This document shows positions 1 to 6,846 of a stretch of 39,932 nucleotides of DNA, one piece after another. The position numbers and the translations under genes were made by a program. This DNA is from a virus: positions 1 through 39,932 of IMG/VR virus record IMGVR_UViG_3300035111_000018. One strand, given 5' to 3'. The notes beneath the pieces were generated by a model. That model worked only from the letters and a program-made list of their open reading frames with translations. It was not told the origin of the DNA and made no database searches. Position 1 is the stretch's first letter. Every line of letters starts with the position of its first letter.

Positions 1-1389
1 GGATTAGAAGTAAACAAACTTAATAATCAGGTTTTAATATGGGATGCGACAAACCCTTCCGGAATTATTGTAGATGGTTCAAATAACGTACAGCAATTAA
101 CAGACCTTAGTGGTAATGGTAATCATATGATACCGGCTTCATCCGGAGTCAGACCACCATACAGTTCGACAGGCGGAGGTAATAATCTACCTTACATTAC
201 CTATACTTCAGGCAAAACTTTAGGCTTAAGCTCGCTTAGTTATAATAGCTCGACTTTTAATTCATCTCCATACACCATGTATGCAGTGGTTAAATGTCCC
301 TCTATACCGGCCGACGGTTCTGTAATGTTTAAATTCGGCACATTTCCGGCAATACAAAGAGTAGCTACATTGGGTTCAGATGGATGGCGTATGTATATGC
401 AAGTAAGCCCATTCTATTCCTTAAGTGTTGATCCTGGCCCTTCACGAACTGATTGGATGCTTGTAAAGATTGTTGTTAAGGATGGCGATAGCTTTTGGTA
501 TTCAATCAATGATGAACCAATGGTTAGGCCGCGTGATTCAGCTCTCGGAACACCATTCACTTTGTTGGATGCATTAAGCTTTACAAGCTTTATCAATCTA
601 AGATTTGCTGAGGTTCGAATATTTAGTGAGGCTTTGCATGATGGCAATGGCTATGTGAACTCAAAGGATAACGTCATTAAAAATTATTTCATTTCAAAAT
701 ATGGATTGACTCGGCCAGTCGGACAAAAGAATGTAATAATCTTTGGAGATAGTCACTCATTTGGTGTGATGTCAGGTACCGGAAATGTTCTTGGAAATTA
801 TGTGTATAGAATGCAGCAAACTCATTCTTATAACATTACTAACATGGCTGTGTCTTCTACAGTAGTACAAAACAGTCCACCAGGTACATTTAACATGGCT
901 AATCTTTACCCAGATTTTGTAAAGAGTAAATGGTCTGATTATAATTTGATTTTGGCGTATGGAACGAACGACGCAAACTTGCGGGGGTTCGGTGTAGGAT
1001 TAACACAAGCTCAATGGATCGCTGCTTATAAGAGTTATATTCAGGATTTCATAAACGCGGGTTTCTCTCCTTCCAAAATCATAATTTGCACACCTGTTTA
1101 CTCTACGTCAACAGTTATCAACAATACAAAATTATCTGAGGTAGTGGGGGACATTCGGCAGATAGCAACTGATATGAATTTGACATTATGTGATGTTTAT
1201 CAGGCAATGATTAATGCTGGGCAAGATATAAACTCAATACCAGGTACAGATGGTATACATGGTAATGATGCAGTGCACACAACTTGGTACAATACTGTAA
1301 CCCCATTAATAAATTATATTTTCAAGCCAACTGACAACGTTAGAATGTTACTTGATGATCGTGCAAATGAAATGAAAGAAGCAGCTTAA
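1..1389 (+). CDS. Tail fibre C-terminal part with LamG-like and SGNH hydrolase domains (5' partial)
   Basis: The frame is open from base 1, so the gene starts outside the window; the first internal ATG is at 127. The first ~200 residues resemble a concanavalin/LamG-like binding domain (a WDATNPSG stretch, then DLSGNGNHM, both typical of its start). The C-terminal half is an SGNH/GDSL hydrolase: GDSH at about residue 249 (nucleophile block), AYGTNDAN (block III, Asn) and GTDGIHGND (block V, Asp and His). Such domains on phage fibres usually deacetylate or de-esterify surface polysaccharide; the substrate here is unknown. It is followed 11 bases later by another hydrolase, so this looks like a receptor-processing cassette. 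It may be the end of the fibre gene that runs off the right edge. Confidence 0.85.
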   Translation, partial: GLEVNKLNNQVLIWDATNPSGIIVDGSNNVQQLTDLSGNGNHMIPASSGVRPPYSSTGGGNNLPYITYTSGKTLGLSSLSYNSSTFNSSPYTMYAVVKCPSIPADGSVMFKFGTFPAIQRVATLGSDGWRMYMQVSPFYSLSVDPGPSRTDWMLVKIVVKDGDSFWYSINDEPMVRPRDSALGTPFTLLDALSFTSFINLRFAEVRIFSEALHDGNGYVNSKDNVIKNYFISKYGLTRPVGQKNVIIFGDSHSFGVMSGTGNVLGNYVYRMQQTHSYNITNMAVSSTVVQNSPPGTFNMANLYPDFVKSKWSDYNLILAYGTNDANLRGFGVGLTQAQWIAAYKSYIQDFINAGFSPSKIIICTPVYSTSTVINNTKLSEVVGDIRQIATDMNLTLCDVYQAMINAGQDINSIPGTDGIHGNDAVHTTWYNTVTPLINYIFKPTDNVRMLLDDRANEMKEAA

Positions 1390-1400
1390 ATAAAAAATAT

Positions 1401-2120
1401 ATGAAAAAACTTATCTTCTTACTCTTATTTCCAGTTCTGGCTTTCGGGCAGATGGCGCGCGTTGATACCGCTTACAACGGAATTAAGTTCATCGAATATT
1501 ATCCAACACATACAAAACCTGAAGGTATTATATGTTATCTTCATGGGCTTGGTGAAATTGGTAATGATTTAAATCAAGTTACAGTGAATGAAATACCTCG
1601 CTTAATAGAAGCGGGTGCACAATATCCTTATATTATAATTTGCCCACAAATACCAAAAGCTAAAGGCACATCATGGTCTAAAAATATTCTGCAGACGGTA
1701 ATTAAGATTATTGCAGGATATAAAATAACGCCTCGAAATGTAACTGGATTGAGTTTAGGAGCTACTGGCACATGGGATATTGTCCGATATGCACCCCAAA
1801 ATTTCTTTGAAACAGCGTGTATCGTTACAGGTAAAACATCGACTTATGATAGTGCTAAATGGTCATCTGTTAGGTGGATGATCTATCACGGCACGCAGGA
1901 TAAAACTTATAATATAAGCTTCGATCGCAAATGTTATCAATATCTTATAAAAATTAAAGCTGATGTTTCAATGAAGGAATACCAGGCAGGGCATGCAATT
2001 TGGCCGATGGCTTATCGTGATGGAGAATATTGGCAATTCCTGAAACCAAAATTAACAGGAACGTTGTCACTTACTCCAAATTATTTTTTGAATGGCGGCG
2101 GTACAATTAATGCCAATTAA
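1401..2120 (+). CDS. Secreted alpha/beta hydrolase (esterase-like)
   Basis: The 239-residue product starts with a clear Sec signal peptide (MKKLIFLLLFPVLAFGQ, cleavage probably before Q17, as is common in Bacteroidetes). The body has alpha/beta hydrolase features: HGLGE near residue 49 (oxyanion region), nucleophile elbow GLSLG with Ser118, an acid in HGTQD (Asp167) and the catalytic His in GHAIW (His198). The order and spacing match small carboxylesterases/polyester depolymerases (PHB-depolymerase/LpqC-like). It sits just after the SGNH fibre gene, so an accessory enzyme acting on envelope or capsule esters is likely. A signal peptide is odd for a virion part: either it is exported by the infected cell or it was captured from a host gene. 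Confidence 0.8.
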   Translation: MKKLIFLLLFPVLAFGQMARVDTAYNGIKFIEYYPTHTKPEGIICYLHGLGEIGNDLNQVTVNEIPRLIEAGAQYPYIIICPQIPKAKGTSWSKNILQTVIKIIAGYKITPRNVTGLSLGATGTWDIVRYAPQNFFETACIVTGKTSTYDSAKWSSVRWMIYHGTQDKTYNISFDRKCYQYLIKIKADVSMKEYQAGHAIWPMAYRDGEYWQFLKPKLTGTLSLTPNYFLNGGGTINAN

Positions 2121-2165
2121 TCCGGTTTTTATAAACTAAAGTTAAGTTATGCGTAAATTGTATTT

Positions 2166-2390
2166 ATGCTTTTCTTTTTACTTATAGCTGGCATCTTGCT
2201 AACGATTTTTACTAATTGGGTTAACCAACGCAGGAATAAAATTTTACGGGCACTAACAGATAAGCAAAATGGCAAAAAAGAAAAAAACAAAGAAGGCAAA
2301 ACCAGCAAAGAAATCTGGAAAGGCTACTACGTTCTCTACCGAGGAAGGGTCACCAACGCCCCCAACCAATCCACCAGGGAACGGGAATAA
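2166..2390 (+). CDS. Small membrane protein with basic tail
   Basis: 74 codons. The N-terminus is one hydrophobic helix (MLFFLLIAGILLTIF) followed by a basic, hydrophilic tail. The stop is immediately before the ATG of the next gene. From about 2269 on the same DNA also encodes a Lys/Pro-rich peptide in another frame whose codon use is more like the neighbours, so the tail of this reading may not be real. It heads a run of membrane genes before the endolysin, which suggests a lysis or envelope role, but no family was recognised. Confidence 0.45.
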   Translation: MLFFLLIAGILLTIFTNWVNQRRNKILRALTDKQNGKKEKNKEGKTSKEIWKGYYVLYRGRVTNAPNQSTRERE

Positions 2391-2394
2391 ATGA
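2269..2394 (+). CDS. 41-residue Lys- and Pro-rich peptide (alternative frame)
   Basis: ATG at 2269 opens a 41-codon frame: a Lys-rich start (MAKKKKTKKAKPAKKSGK) and a Pro/Asn-rich end (PTPPTNPPGNGNK). Its TGA overlaps the ATG of the next gene as ATGA, the coupling used throughout this phage. Codons in this frame end in A/T more often than those of the overlapping 2166-2390 frame, which here needs AGG, CGG and many C-ending codons. Either the two overlap and both are used, or this is the real gene and the upstream frame ends earlier. Function unknown; it could bind nucleic acid through its basic stretch. Confidence 0.45.
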   Translation: MAKKKKTKKAKPAKKSGKATTFSTEEGSPTPPTNPPGNGNK

Positions 2395-2768
2395 AGTTTA
2401 AAATACTTTTTTGGTCAATCATAATCTTTGGACTTGAATGGGCTTATTTGCCTGTTTATTTGCTAGAAGATGATACCAATAAAGTACATTCAATGTATCC
2501 GCTATTCAACCAATTAATCACACATCAGACTTATATTGATTACTTGGCGAGGCATATAGAATTGATCATTGCGTCATGGCTGTTCTATTCATTTACAAAT
2601 AACTTAACAGTAAAGATTTTCATATGGCTGTTTATTGGGTACCTGATAGATTACATTTTGACCTATAATCAACCGATAGGCCACTTTTATTTCTTACCTT
2701 TATCATACGGCCTTTACATGGCTATTACAATGGTGTTATTAACGATACGAGAAATCATAAGATCATGA
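2391..2768 (+). CDS. Multi-pass membrane protein, unknown
   Basis: 125 residues with about three to four hydrophobic segments (near residues 5-22, 56-70, 74-90 and 100-120). The start overlaps the previous stop as ATGA, and its own stop overlaps the next ATG (2765), so it is translationally coupled on both sides. The position in the cassette before the endolysin makes a holin or antiholin role possible, but length and topology do not match a family I can name. Confidence 0.75.
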   Translation: MKFKILFWSIIIFGLEWAYLPVYLLEDDTNKVHSMYPLFNQLITHQTYIDYLARHIELIIASWLFYSFTNNLTVKIFIWLFIGYLIDYILTYNQPIGHFYFLPLSYGLYMAITMVLLTIREIIRS

Positions 2769-2995
2769 ACCAAATACCTCAAGAGTTCTGGTATATTCTG
2801 TCCTGCGCGCTTGCCGCTGCCCTTGTTGGGATATTTGGATGGTATGCAAAGGAAACATCAGCAACGTTAAAGGAACTCGTTAAAAACGATATTAAGCAGG
2901 ATGGTAGACTTGAACGCCATGACGAGCAAATAAACGATCTTGAAAGGTTCAAAGATTCAATGCATATTGTGAAGTATAAACAATCCGAAGCATGA
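2765..2995 (+). CDS. Holin-like protein: one membrane helix plus coiled coil
   Basis: 76 residues: a membrane helix at about 9-26 (WYILSCALAAALVGIFGWY), then a charged helical region likely to form a coiled coil (about 30-66). This layout, a single helix with a soluble charged helix, is typical of small phage holin-associated proteins of the XhlA/Mu-like kind. It overlaps both neighbours through ATGA junctions. Role in lysis is inferred from layout and from the endolysin four genes downstream. Confidence 0.65.
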   Translation: MNQIPQEFWYILSCALAAALVGIFGWYAKETSATLKELVKNDIKQDGRLERHDEQINDLERFKDSMHIVKYKQSEA

Positions 2996-3162
2996 CATTC
3001 AAAGAACGATACGGCAAAGATCCGAAATCCTGGTTTGCTGGTGCCTTCATCACTGTCTTTTTAATTCTGGTTGCAATTGCAAACCCTGAGTATTGGTATT
3101 GGTGCCTGATTGCTTTTGGTGTTTATATTGGAATATTTTGGGCTTTACGTAATAATGCATGA
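2992..3162 (+). CDS. 56-residue two-helix membrane protein (holin candidate)
   Basis: ATG at 2992 overlaps the preceding TGA (ATGA) and its TGA overlaps the next ATG at 3159, so it fills the gap between two longer genes exactly. The peptide begins MTFKERYGKDPKSW and then has two hydrophobic helices (about 15-30 and 36-51) with a tight turn containing PEYWYW. Two close helices, short length and the lysis neighbourhood fit a class II-like holin, but there is no recognisable signature. Confidence 0.65.
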   Translation: MTFKERYGKDPKSWFAGAFITVFLILVAIANPEYWYWCLIAFGVYIGIFWALRNNA

Positions 3163-3545
3163 TCGCGCTGAAGCTTCTTATATGGTTCGTTTTCATCTTC
3201 GCTCATGCTTATCGCGATCACTGGCTAATATCAATCAAAAATAAGCATCCGATTTACTGGAAGTCATTTTTGTTTATTAGGCTTCCAATAGGCATATCAT
3301 ATCTATTTCTTTGGTCTTGGCACAATTGGATTCATAAGTTTAATTACATCTTGTTTGAGTGCACTTCATTTTGGCTTATGTTCCCATTAATACTAAATAA
3401 AATGCGTGGTGAGGTTCCTTTTTATCTTGGTAAGTCATCAGGATGGTTCGATGAGCACTTTATAAAGCATCCGGTTCAATTCAGGATAGCTTTAGTCTTA
3501 GCTTTAGCACTTTGTATTTTATCAGTTATTGTAATCTATCAATGA
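3159..3545 (+). CDS. Multi-pass membrane protein, unknown
   Basis: 128 residues with hydrophobic segments near 3-18, 36-52, 66-80 and 107-126. Several His/Trp residues lie between segments (AHAYRDHW, WSWHNWIH), which is unusual for a simple holin and recalls small integral membrane proteins of unknown function in Bacteroidetes phages. It is coupled by ATGA to the genes on both sides (3159-3162 and 3542-3545). Confidence 0.7.
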   Translation: MIALKLLIWFVFIFAHAYRDHWLISIKNKHPIYWKSFLFIRLPIGISYLFLWSWHNWIHKFNYILFECTSFWLMFPLILNKMRGEVPFYLGKSSGWFDEHFIKHPVQFRIALVLALALCILSVIVIYQ

Positions 3546-3736
3546 TAAATATTATGGATGACAAGTTTGAAAAATTAGGCCAATTGATTGATAGAATTGA
3601 GAATCTATCATTCGCATTAAATATGCCAATACCTGACAATACTCATGTGCAGTCATTTCGTGAATCATTGCCTGAAATTGTAAAAGAATTGAAAGAATCA
3701 TTTATTGAAATTTCTGGTGAAAATCCATGGTCATAA
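3542..3736 (+). CDS. Small soluble protein, unknown
   Basis: 64 residues from the ATG at 3542, which overlaps the upstream TGA as ATGA. A longer frame opens at 3512 but would overlap the upstream gene by 34 bases and begins with atypical residues. Mostly helical and acidic (DDKFEKLGQLIDRIENL; ELKESFIEI). The stop overlaps the start of the endolysin gene by 10 bases, so it is probably co-translated with it. Could be a lysis regulator; no family recognised. Confidence 0.65.
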   Translation: MINIMDDKFEKLGQLIDRIENLSFALNMPIPDNTHVQSFRESLPEIVKELKESFIEISGENPWS

Positions 3737-4359
3737 CTAGAAAAATATTCGGTGATTGCTTTCCGCATGCCAGGCCATCTGATGTTGATAAATACTATCC
3801 ATTTGTTCAAGATTTATTCGATAAATATCAGATAAACACACCGCGAAGAGTAGCTGCATTCACAAGCCAAATCGCGCACGAATCAATGTCTCTAAGTAAA
3901 AACAAAGAGAATCTAAATTATACGAGTGCAGAAAGATTACTACAAATATTCCCAAAAGATTTTAAAGACCTGACTGATGCGCAAAATTATGTTCGTAATC
4001 CTGAAAAAATAGCGAATAGAGTTTATCAAAATACTGGCGGCAATGGTCCTGAATCATCTGGCGATGGCTGGCGTTATTCAGGCAAAGGCCCTTTACAAAT
4101 TACATTAAAGGATAATTATATCTGGATTGGCGGGGTCATAAAACAAGATCTTTTAAATCATCCTGAGCTATTAGAAACACCTCAATATGGATTAGAGGCA
4201 GCTTGTGCGTTTTGGCGTGAATGTGGCTTAAACAGACTAGCTGATATTGATGCTTTCGCGAAGATTACCAAGAAAATAAATACAGCCTCAGAAGGTGCAC
4301 AACAAAGAATACAACGATGGGAAGAAAGTAAAAAGGCTTTAGGAGTTGTAACAACATAA
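3727..4359 (+). CDS. Endolysin, GH19 chitinase-like glycoside hydrolase
   Basis: The 210-residue protein matches phage GH19-type lysozymes: AAFTSQIAHES at 43-53, with Glu52 as the likely general acid, ENLNY at 61-65 with a second conserved Glu, and the substrate-cleft block GDGWRYSGKGPLQIT (112-126) followed by DNY. The length is normal for a single-domain phage GH19 endolysin. It would cleave peptidoglycan glycan strands. No signal peptide is present, so release should depend on a holin, for which the preceding membrane genes are candidates. It is the last gene of the left-end plus-strand cassette and is followed directly by a terminator-like hairpin. Confidence 0.9.
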   Translation: MVITRKIFGDCFPHARPSDVDKYYPFVQDLFDKYQINTPRRVAAFTSQIAHESMSLSKNKENLNYTSAERLLQIFPKDFKDLTDAQNYVRNPEKIANRVYQNTGGNGPESSGDGWRYSGKGPLQITLKDNYIWIGGVIKQDLLNHPELLETPQYGLEAACAFWRECGLNRLADIDAFAKITKKINTASEGAQQRIQRWEESKKALGVVTT

Positions 4360-4360
4360 A

Positions 4361-4405
4361 AAAAGACCTGAAGTTAACGACTATTAATCGAACGACAGGC
4401 CTTTC
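4361..4405 (+). terminator. Terminator-like stem after the endolysin gene
   Basis: AAAGACCTG (4362-4370) can pair with CAGGCCTTT (4396-4404), nine pairs including one G-T, around a 25-base loop. It begins three bases after the endolysin stop and has A-rich and T-rich flanks. The long loop makes it weaker than a classic terminator. Confidence 0.5.
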
Positions 4406-4452
4406 TACTTAAACCTAAACCCATGATGCAAACTATCTAAAACAAATATATA

Positions 4453-4485
4453 AAAAAAGCTTGATAGTTTTAGAGACCATCAAGC
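4453..4485 (-). terminator. Rho-independent terminator on the minus strand
   Basis: Read leftward, GCTTGAT (4485-4479) pairs with ATCAAGC (4465-4459), and the hairpin is followed by seven T (plus-strand A run at 4452-4458). It lies at the end of the frameshifted minus-strand gene 4470-4738, whose stop codon falls in the loop, so it supports transcription of that gene. Confidence 0.7.
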
Positions 4486-4738
4486 CAAAGTGTTCTTTTG
4501 CAGGCTAATTCTTTTAATTGTTTTGATGAAAATTGAAGACTCACTTCATCAAAATAGATAGACATGTCAGCCATTGCCAGATGGCCATCATAAACAAGAT
4601 CAACTAAAGTAACGAATGAGTCGTAACCGTTGAAATTGCTGCTGATTGCTCCGTTTTTTCCTTCACAAATCCAAATGGCTGGTTAAGACCAATTGAGAAA
4701 CTGAAGAGGATTGCGATAACATAAATTGTTTTTTTCAT
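4470..4738 (-). pseudogene. Small secreted protein gene, apparently frameshifted
   Basis: From the ATG at 4738 the first frame gives a signal peptide (MKKTIYVIAILFSFSIGLNQ) but stops at 4604-4606 after 44 codons. The -1 frame is open from just after a TAA at about residue 19 to a TAA at 4470-4472. It reads like genuine protein, with IWICEGKNGAIS, NFNGYDSFVTLVDLVYDG, SIYFDEVSLQF and KELACKRTLWLDGL. Signal peptide in one frame and a mature domain in the next, ending at a terminator, indicate one gene with a one-base indel. A canonical slippery heptamer is not evident (GGAAAAAAC lies in the overlap), so decay or a sequencing error is more likely than programmed frameshifting. Confidence 0.6.
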
Positions 4739-4743
4739 AATTT

Positions 4744-4751
4744 TAATTTTG
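4744..4751 (+). promoter_or_regulatory. Possible -7 promoter element (TAATTTTG)
   Basis: TAATTTTG matches the Bacteroidetes -7 consensus TAnnTTTG and lies 22 bases before the ATG at 4774. The only TTG upstream at plausible distance (4726-4728) is 15 bases away, shorter than usual, so this is tentative. Confidence 0.3.
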
Positions 4752-4773
4752 TTTAAACAGAGACTAAAATACT

Positions 4774-5364
4774 ATGAAATACTGGAAAGAAATAGTAATC
4801 CTGATTTTAATTCTATTAATAGGGTCATTCTACCTACTACACACAGAGAAGTCAAACAGCGCTGAGCTAAAGATAAAAGGACTAAAGGCAGACAACAGAG
4901 AATCAGCAAAGCGCTACGACTCATTACAGGCCATACAATCGATCAAAGAAGTTAAGTGGCATAAAGACTCGCTTAATATGGCGATCGATAATCAGAAGCT
5001 AACTAAAGACAATGCCAGGCTGCAGCGAAGAGTTGCTGAAACAAGATCCGTTAAAGAAGTTCAAGAGGCTATTGATTCTATCCCCCAGGTCGCGGAGGCT
5101 TTCAACGCGGATGACTCACTAGCACTTGGATTAAAGCAGCAAGTCGATACACTTACCAATCAATTAACAAGACAAGCCGATAACTATAAAGCTCAATTAA
5201 TTATCTCCGAAGCTAAAAACAAAGAATTGAAAGGACAGCTTGTAAATGATGAAGCTGTAATTGAAGAACAGGAAAAGCAACTAAAGAAACACAAGTTCGT
5301 TGGCAAGTTAAAGACTATCGGAATAGGGGTAGCTTTTATTTTGTGGCTTGCTGTTGGGCTTTAA
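4774..5364 (+). CDS. Spanin-like coiled-coil membrane protein
   Basis: 196 residues: an N-terminal membrane helix (about 8-23), a long highly charged helical region (about 28-175) with heptad-like Leu/Ile spacing, and a second hydrophobic segment at the C-terminus (GIGVAFILWLAVGL). An N-terminal anchor plus a periplasmic coiled coil is the i-spanin (Rz) layout; a second terminal helix would suit a one-protein spanin bridging both membranes. The placement after the endolysin supports a role in outer-membrane disruption. Its last 29 bases overlap, tail to tail, the last gene of the minus-strand operon. No lipoprotein partner frame was found inside it. Confidence 0.65.
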   Translation: MKYWKEIVILILILLIGSFYLLHTEKSNSAELKIKGLKADNRESAKRYDSLQAIQSIKEVKWHKDSLNMAIDNQKLTKDNARLQRRVAETRSVKEVQEAIDSIPQVAEAFNADDSLALGLKQQVDTLTNQLTRQADNYKAQLIISEAKNKELKGQLVNDEAVIEEQEKQLKKHKFVGKLKTIGIGVAFILWLAVGL

Positions 5365-5518
5365 TCGCCGCATCTAAAACAAATGCAATTGTTTCCTGAA
5401 TATCATTAACCATCATTTTTGCTGATTCTAGGTCAGTAACTTCTTCTATTAGATCAAGTGCTTTATTGAGTTTTCGAAGCGTTTCAATAAGTTTGTATGA
5501 TTTTTCTTTATCTGTCAT
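5336..5518 (-). CDS. Small helical protein, unknown (last gene of early operon)
   Basis: 60 residues, almost entirely predicted helix (KLIETLRKLNKALDLIEEV; IAFVLDAAIKAQQQATK). It starts inside the previous stop (ATGA at 5515-5518) and ends within the convergent spanin-like gene. No family recognised. It is the final gene of the long leftward operon. Confidence 0.65.
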   Translation of the reverse strand: MTDKEKSYKLIETLRKLNKALDLIEEVTDLESAKMMVNDIQETIAFVLDAAIKAQQQATK

Positions 5519-5769
5519 TGCTGGTTTGTTGATTGGTCTTTAATAATGTGATTGCGCCATTCGGGATAGAAAGCATTAAGTTCCTCTTCACCGAATCCAC
5601 CACGTTCATTTATTCGTTGTGCAGATTGTCCAGGAAATAGCATTTCATAATTACGCCATGCCATGATATGAGCAAACCAAGAAATTTTTAAATAATATCC
5701 ATTACCGCCAGATATCTGAGTAGTTGCATGGCCGGGTAATTTTTTAGCAATCATTTCTTTCAAATCCAT
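5515..5769 (-). CDS. Small protein, unknown
   Basis: 84 residues: a basic N-terminus (MDLKEMIAKKLPGHA), a GGNGYYLKISWF stretch and an aromatic, mixed-charge C-terminal half. Preceded by a 124-base gap without a gene and coupled to the next gene by ATGA. No recognisable domain. Confidence 0.65.
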   Translation of the reverse strand: MDLKEMIAKKLPGHATTQISGGNGYYLKISWFAHIMAWRNYEMLFPGQSAQRINERGGFGEEELNAFYPEWRNHIIKDQSTNQQ

Positions 5770-5893
5770 ATTTTCCCTTTATTAAAACTCTCCGCTCAAA
5801 CAACTCTTAGCCCACTGCTTTCATTCGTCAAATTGTCCTCAGCGGTCTAGTTGTTCAGTCTGTGACCTATTCGAGAGAAGGTTTAGTTCTTAA
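5770..5893 (-). other. Intergenic region with two crossing complementary pairs
   Basis: The 124 bases between two minus-strand genes hold no convincing frame. CCGCT (5792-5796) complements AGCGG (5841-5845), and AACAACT (5799-5805) complements AGTTGTT (5849-5855). The pairs cross, so the transcript could form an H-type pseudoknot. I see no tRNA or known riboswitch; chance pairing is possible. Confidence 0.3.
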
Positions 5894-6094
5894 TTATTTA
5901 CAACCGTGAGTACTTGGTAATCCTTTGCAATTGCTTACCGGAACGTAGTAAGCAAAGCTTGGCCCTACCTGTAGACATTTACAGTTATCAGTCCAAGTGT
6001 AACTACCAATAACTGCTTTCGCATTTCCCTGCGATGGGGCTATAGATCCTACCACTATGGTAAGAACTAACAGAAGGTAAAATAAACGCTTCAT
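5894..6094 (-). CDS. Small secreted Cys-containing protein
   Basis: 66 residues with a signal peptide (hydrophobic about 4-18, cleavage around SQG/NAKA). The ~42-residue mature part has four Cys (CKC in TDNCKCLQVG, then SNCKG and HGCK), likely two disulfides once exported. It starts in an ATGA overlap with the upstream gene. The function is unknown. Possible roles are an envelope-directed effector or exclusion factor; this is inference from export only. Confidence 0.7.
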   Translation of the reverse strand: MKRLFYLLLVLTIVVGSIAPSQGNAKAVIGSYTWTDNCKCLQVGPSFAYYVPVSNCKGLPSTHGCK

Positions 6095-6360
6095 GATTTC
6101 TTTAGTTTTTCGATTTCTTTATACTCTTTAAATTCTTTTGTTATGCCTTCATTTCGTAGAATTTTGAGCACTGATCTAATAGTCGAATTCACAATCTTAT
6201 TTCTTTCATCTTCTTTAATGAACTCGATTTCTTCGATAGTGAATCCTATTTGTTCTTTCGGTTCCTCTTCTTTAGCAAGCTTTAGAATAGCTACTTCAAT
6301 TTCATCTTCGCAGTTTACACAATCTGGTTTTGGAATTGGTTGTTTATTTTTGTTTTTCAT
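6091..6360 (-). CDS. Charged helical protein, unknown
   Basis: 89 residues, Lys/Glu rich, with a CVNCE pair near residue 14 that could be half of a metal site. The rest is predicted helix (IGFTIEEIEFIKEDERNKI; VLKILRNEGITKEF). It is linked by ATGA overlaps to the genes on both sides. No family recognised. Confidence 0.65.
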   Translation of the reverse strand: MKNKNKQPIPKPDCVNCEDEIEVAILKLAKEEEPKEQIGFTIEEIEFIKEDERNKIVNSTIRSVLKILRNEGITKEFKEYKEIEKLKKS

Positions 6361-6605
6361 GGTTCAACTGTGTTAATTAGATTTAAATTGTTGTAACATT
6401 CCTGTTTTCTGCCTATTAATATAGTTTTCTCAGGAGCATAAGTACAAGATTTTATATTTATTTCAAGCTCCTTTATCCGTTTTTCAATCTCTCTTTTAAG
6501 GGATGATTTGAACATGTCTATGCCATGTAAAAACTCAAGTTGATTATCTGAATTATCTATTGAGCATGAATACCAAGACAATTCTGCTTTTTCAATATTA
6601 TTCAT
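6357..6605 (-). CDS. Small protein, unknown
   Basis: 82 residues, helical in the middle (KSSLKREIEKRIKELEINI), two Cys in the second half. The start lies two bases after the upstream stop and its stop overlaps the next ATG (ATGA at 6357-6360). The spacing and codon use are like its neighbours; function unknown. Confidence 0.65.
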   Translation of the reverse strand: MNNIEKAELSWYSCSIDNSDNQLEFLHGIDMFKSSLKREIEKRIKELEINIKSCTYAPEKTILIGRKQECYNNLNLINTVEP

Positions 6606-6607
6606 AT

Positions 6608-6826
6608 TTAATAATTTATGTCTTTTATTTTAAACTCATTTTTACATTCTGGACAAATAATTGTTTCATTAAAGTCTTTACAACCAAATCCATTATCCCC
6701 TAAAGATCTTGAATGAATATATCCGTCATCTGTCATTGATGATAATTCAAGTAGATCTATTACATCTTCGCAATCTGGGCATTCAACCTCTATTTTTATA
6801 ATCAATTCAGCATCAACAATTTTCAT
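6608..6826 (-). CDS. Zinc-ribbon-like small protein
   Basis: 72 residues with CPDCED near the N-terminal third and CPECKNEF near the end, two CxxC knuckles separated by about 40 residues, plus a lone Cys (GFGCKDF). This is the pattern of a zinc ribbon. Probably binds nucleic acid or protein in the early operon; target unknown. Confidence 0.65.
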   Translation of the reverse strand: MKIVDAELIIKIEVECPDCEDVIDLLELSSMTDDGYIHSRSLGDNGFGCKDFNETIICPECKNEFKIKDINY

Positions 6827-6846
6827 ATCTTATGTATTTAGTAAGG

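Noticed and set aside
4640-4690. Programmed frameshift in the minus-strand secreted gene
   Set aside because: The A-rich stretch there does not let both tRNAs re-pair after a -1 shift, so mutation or sequencing error is more likely.
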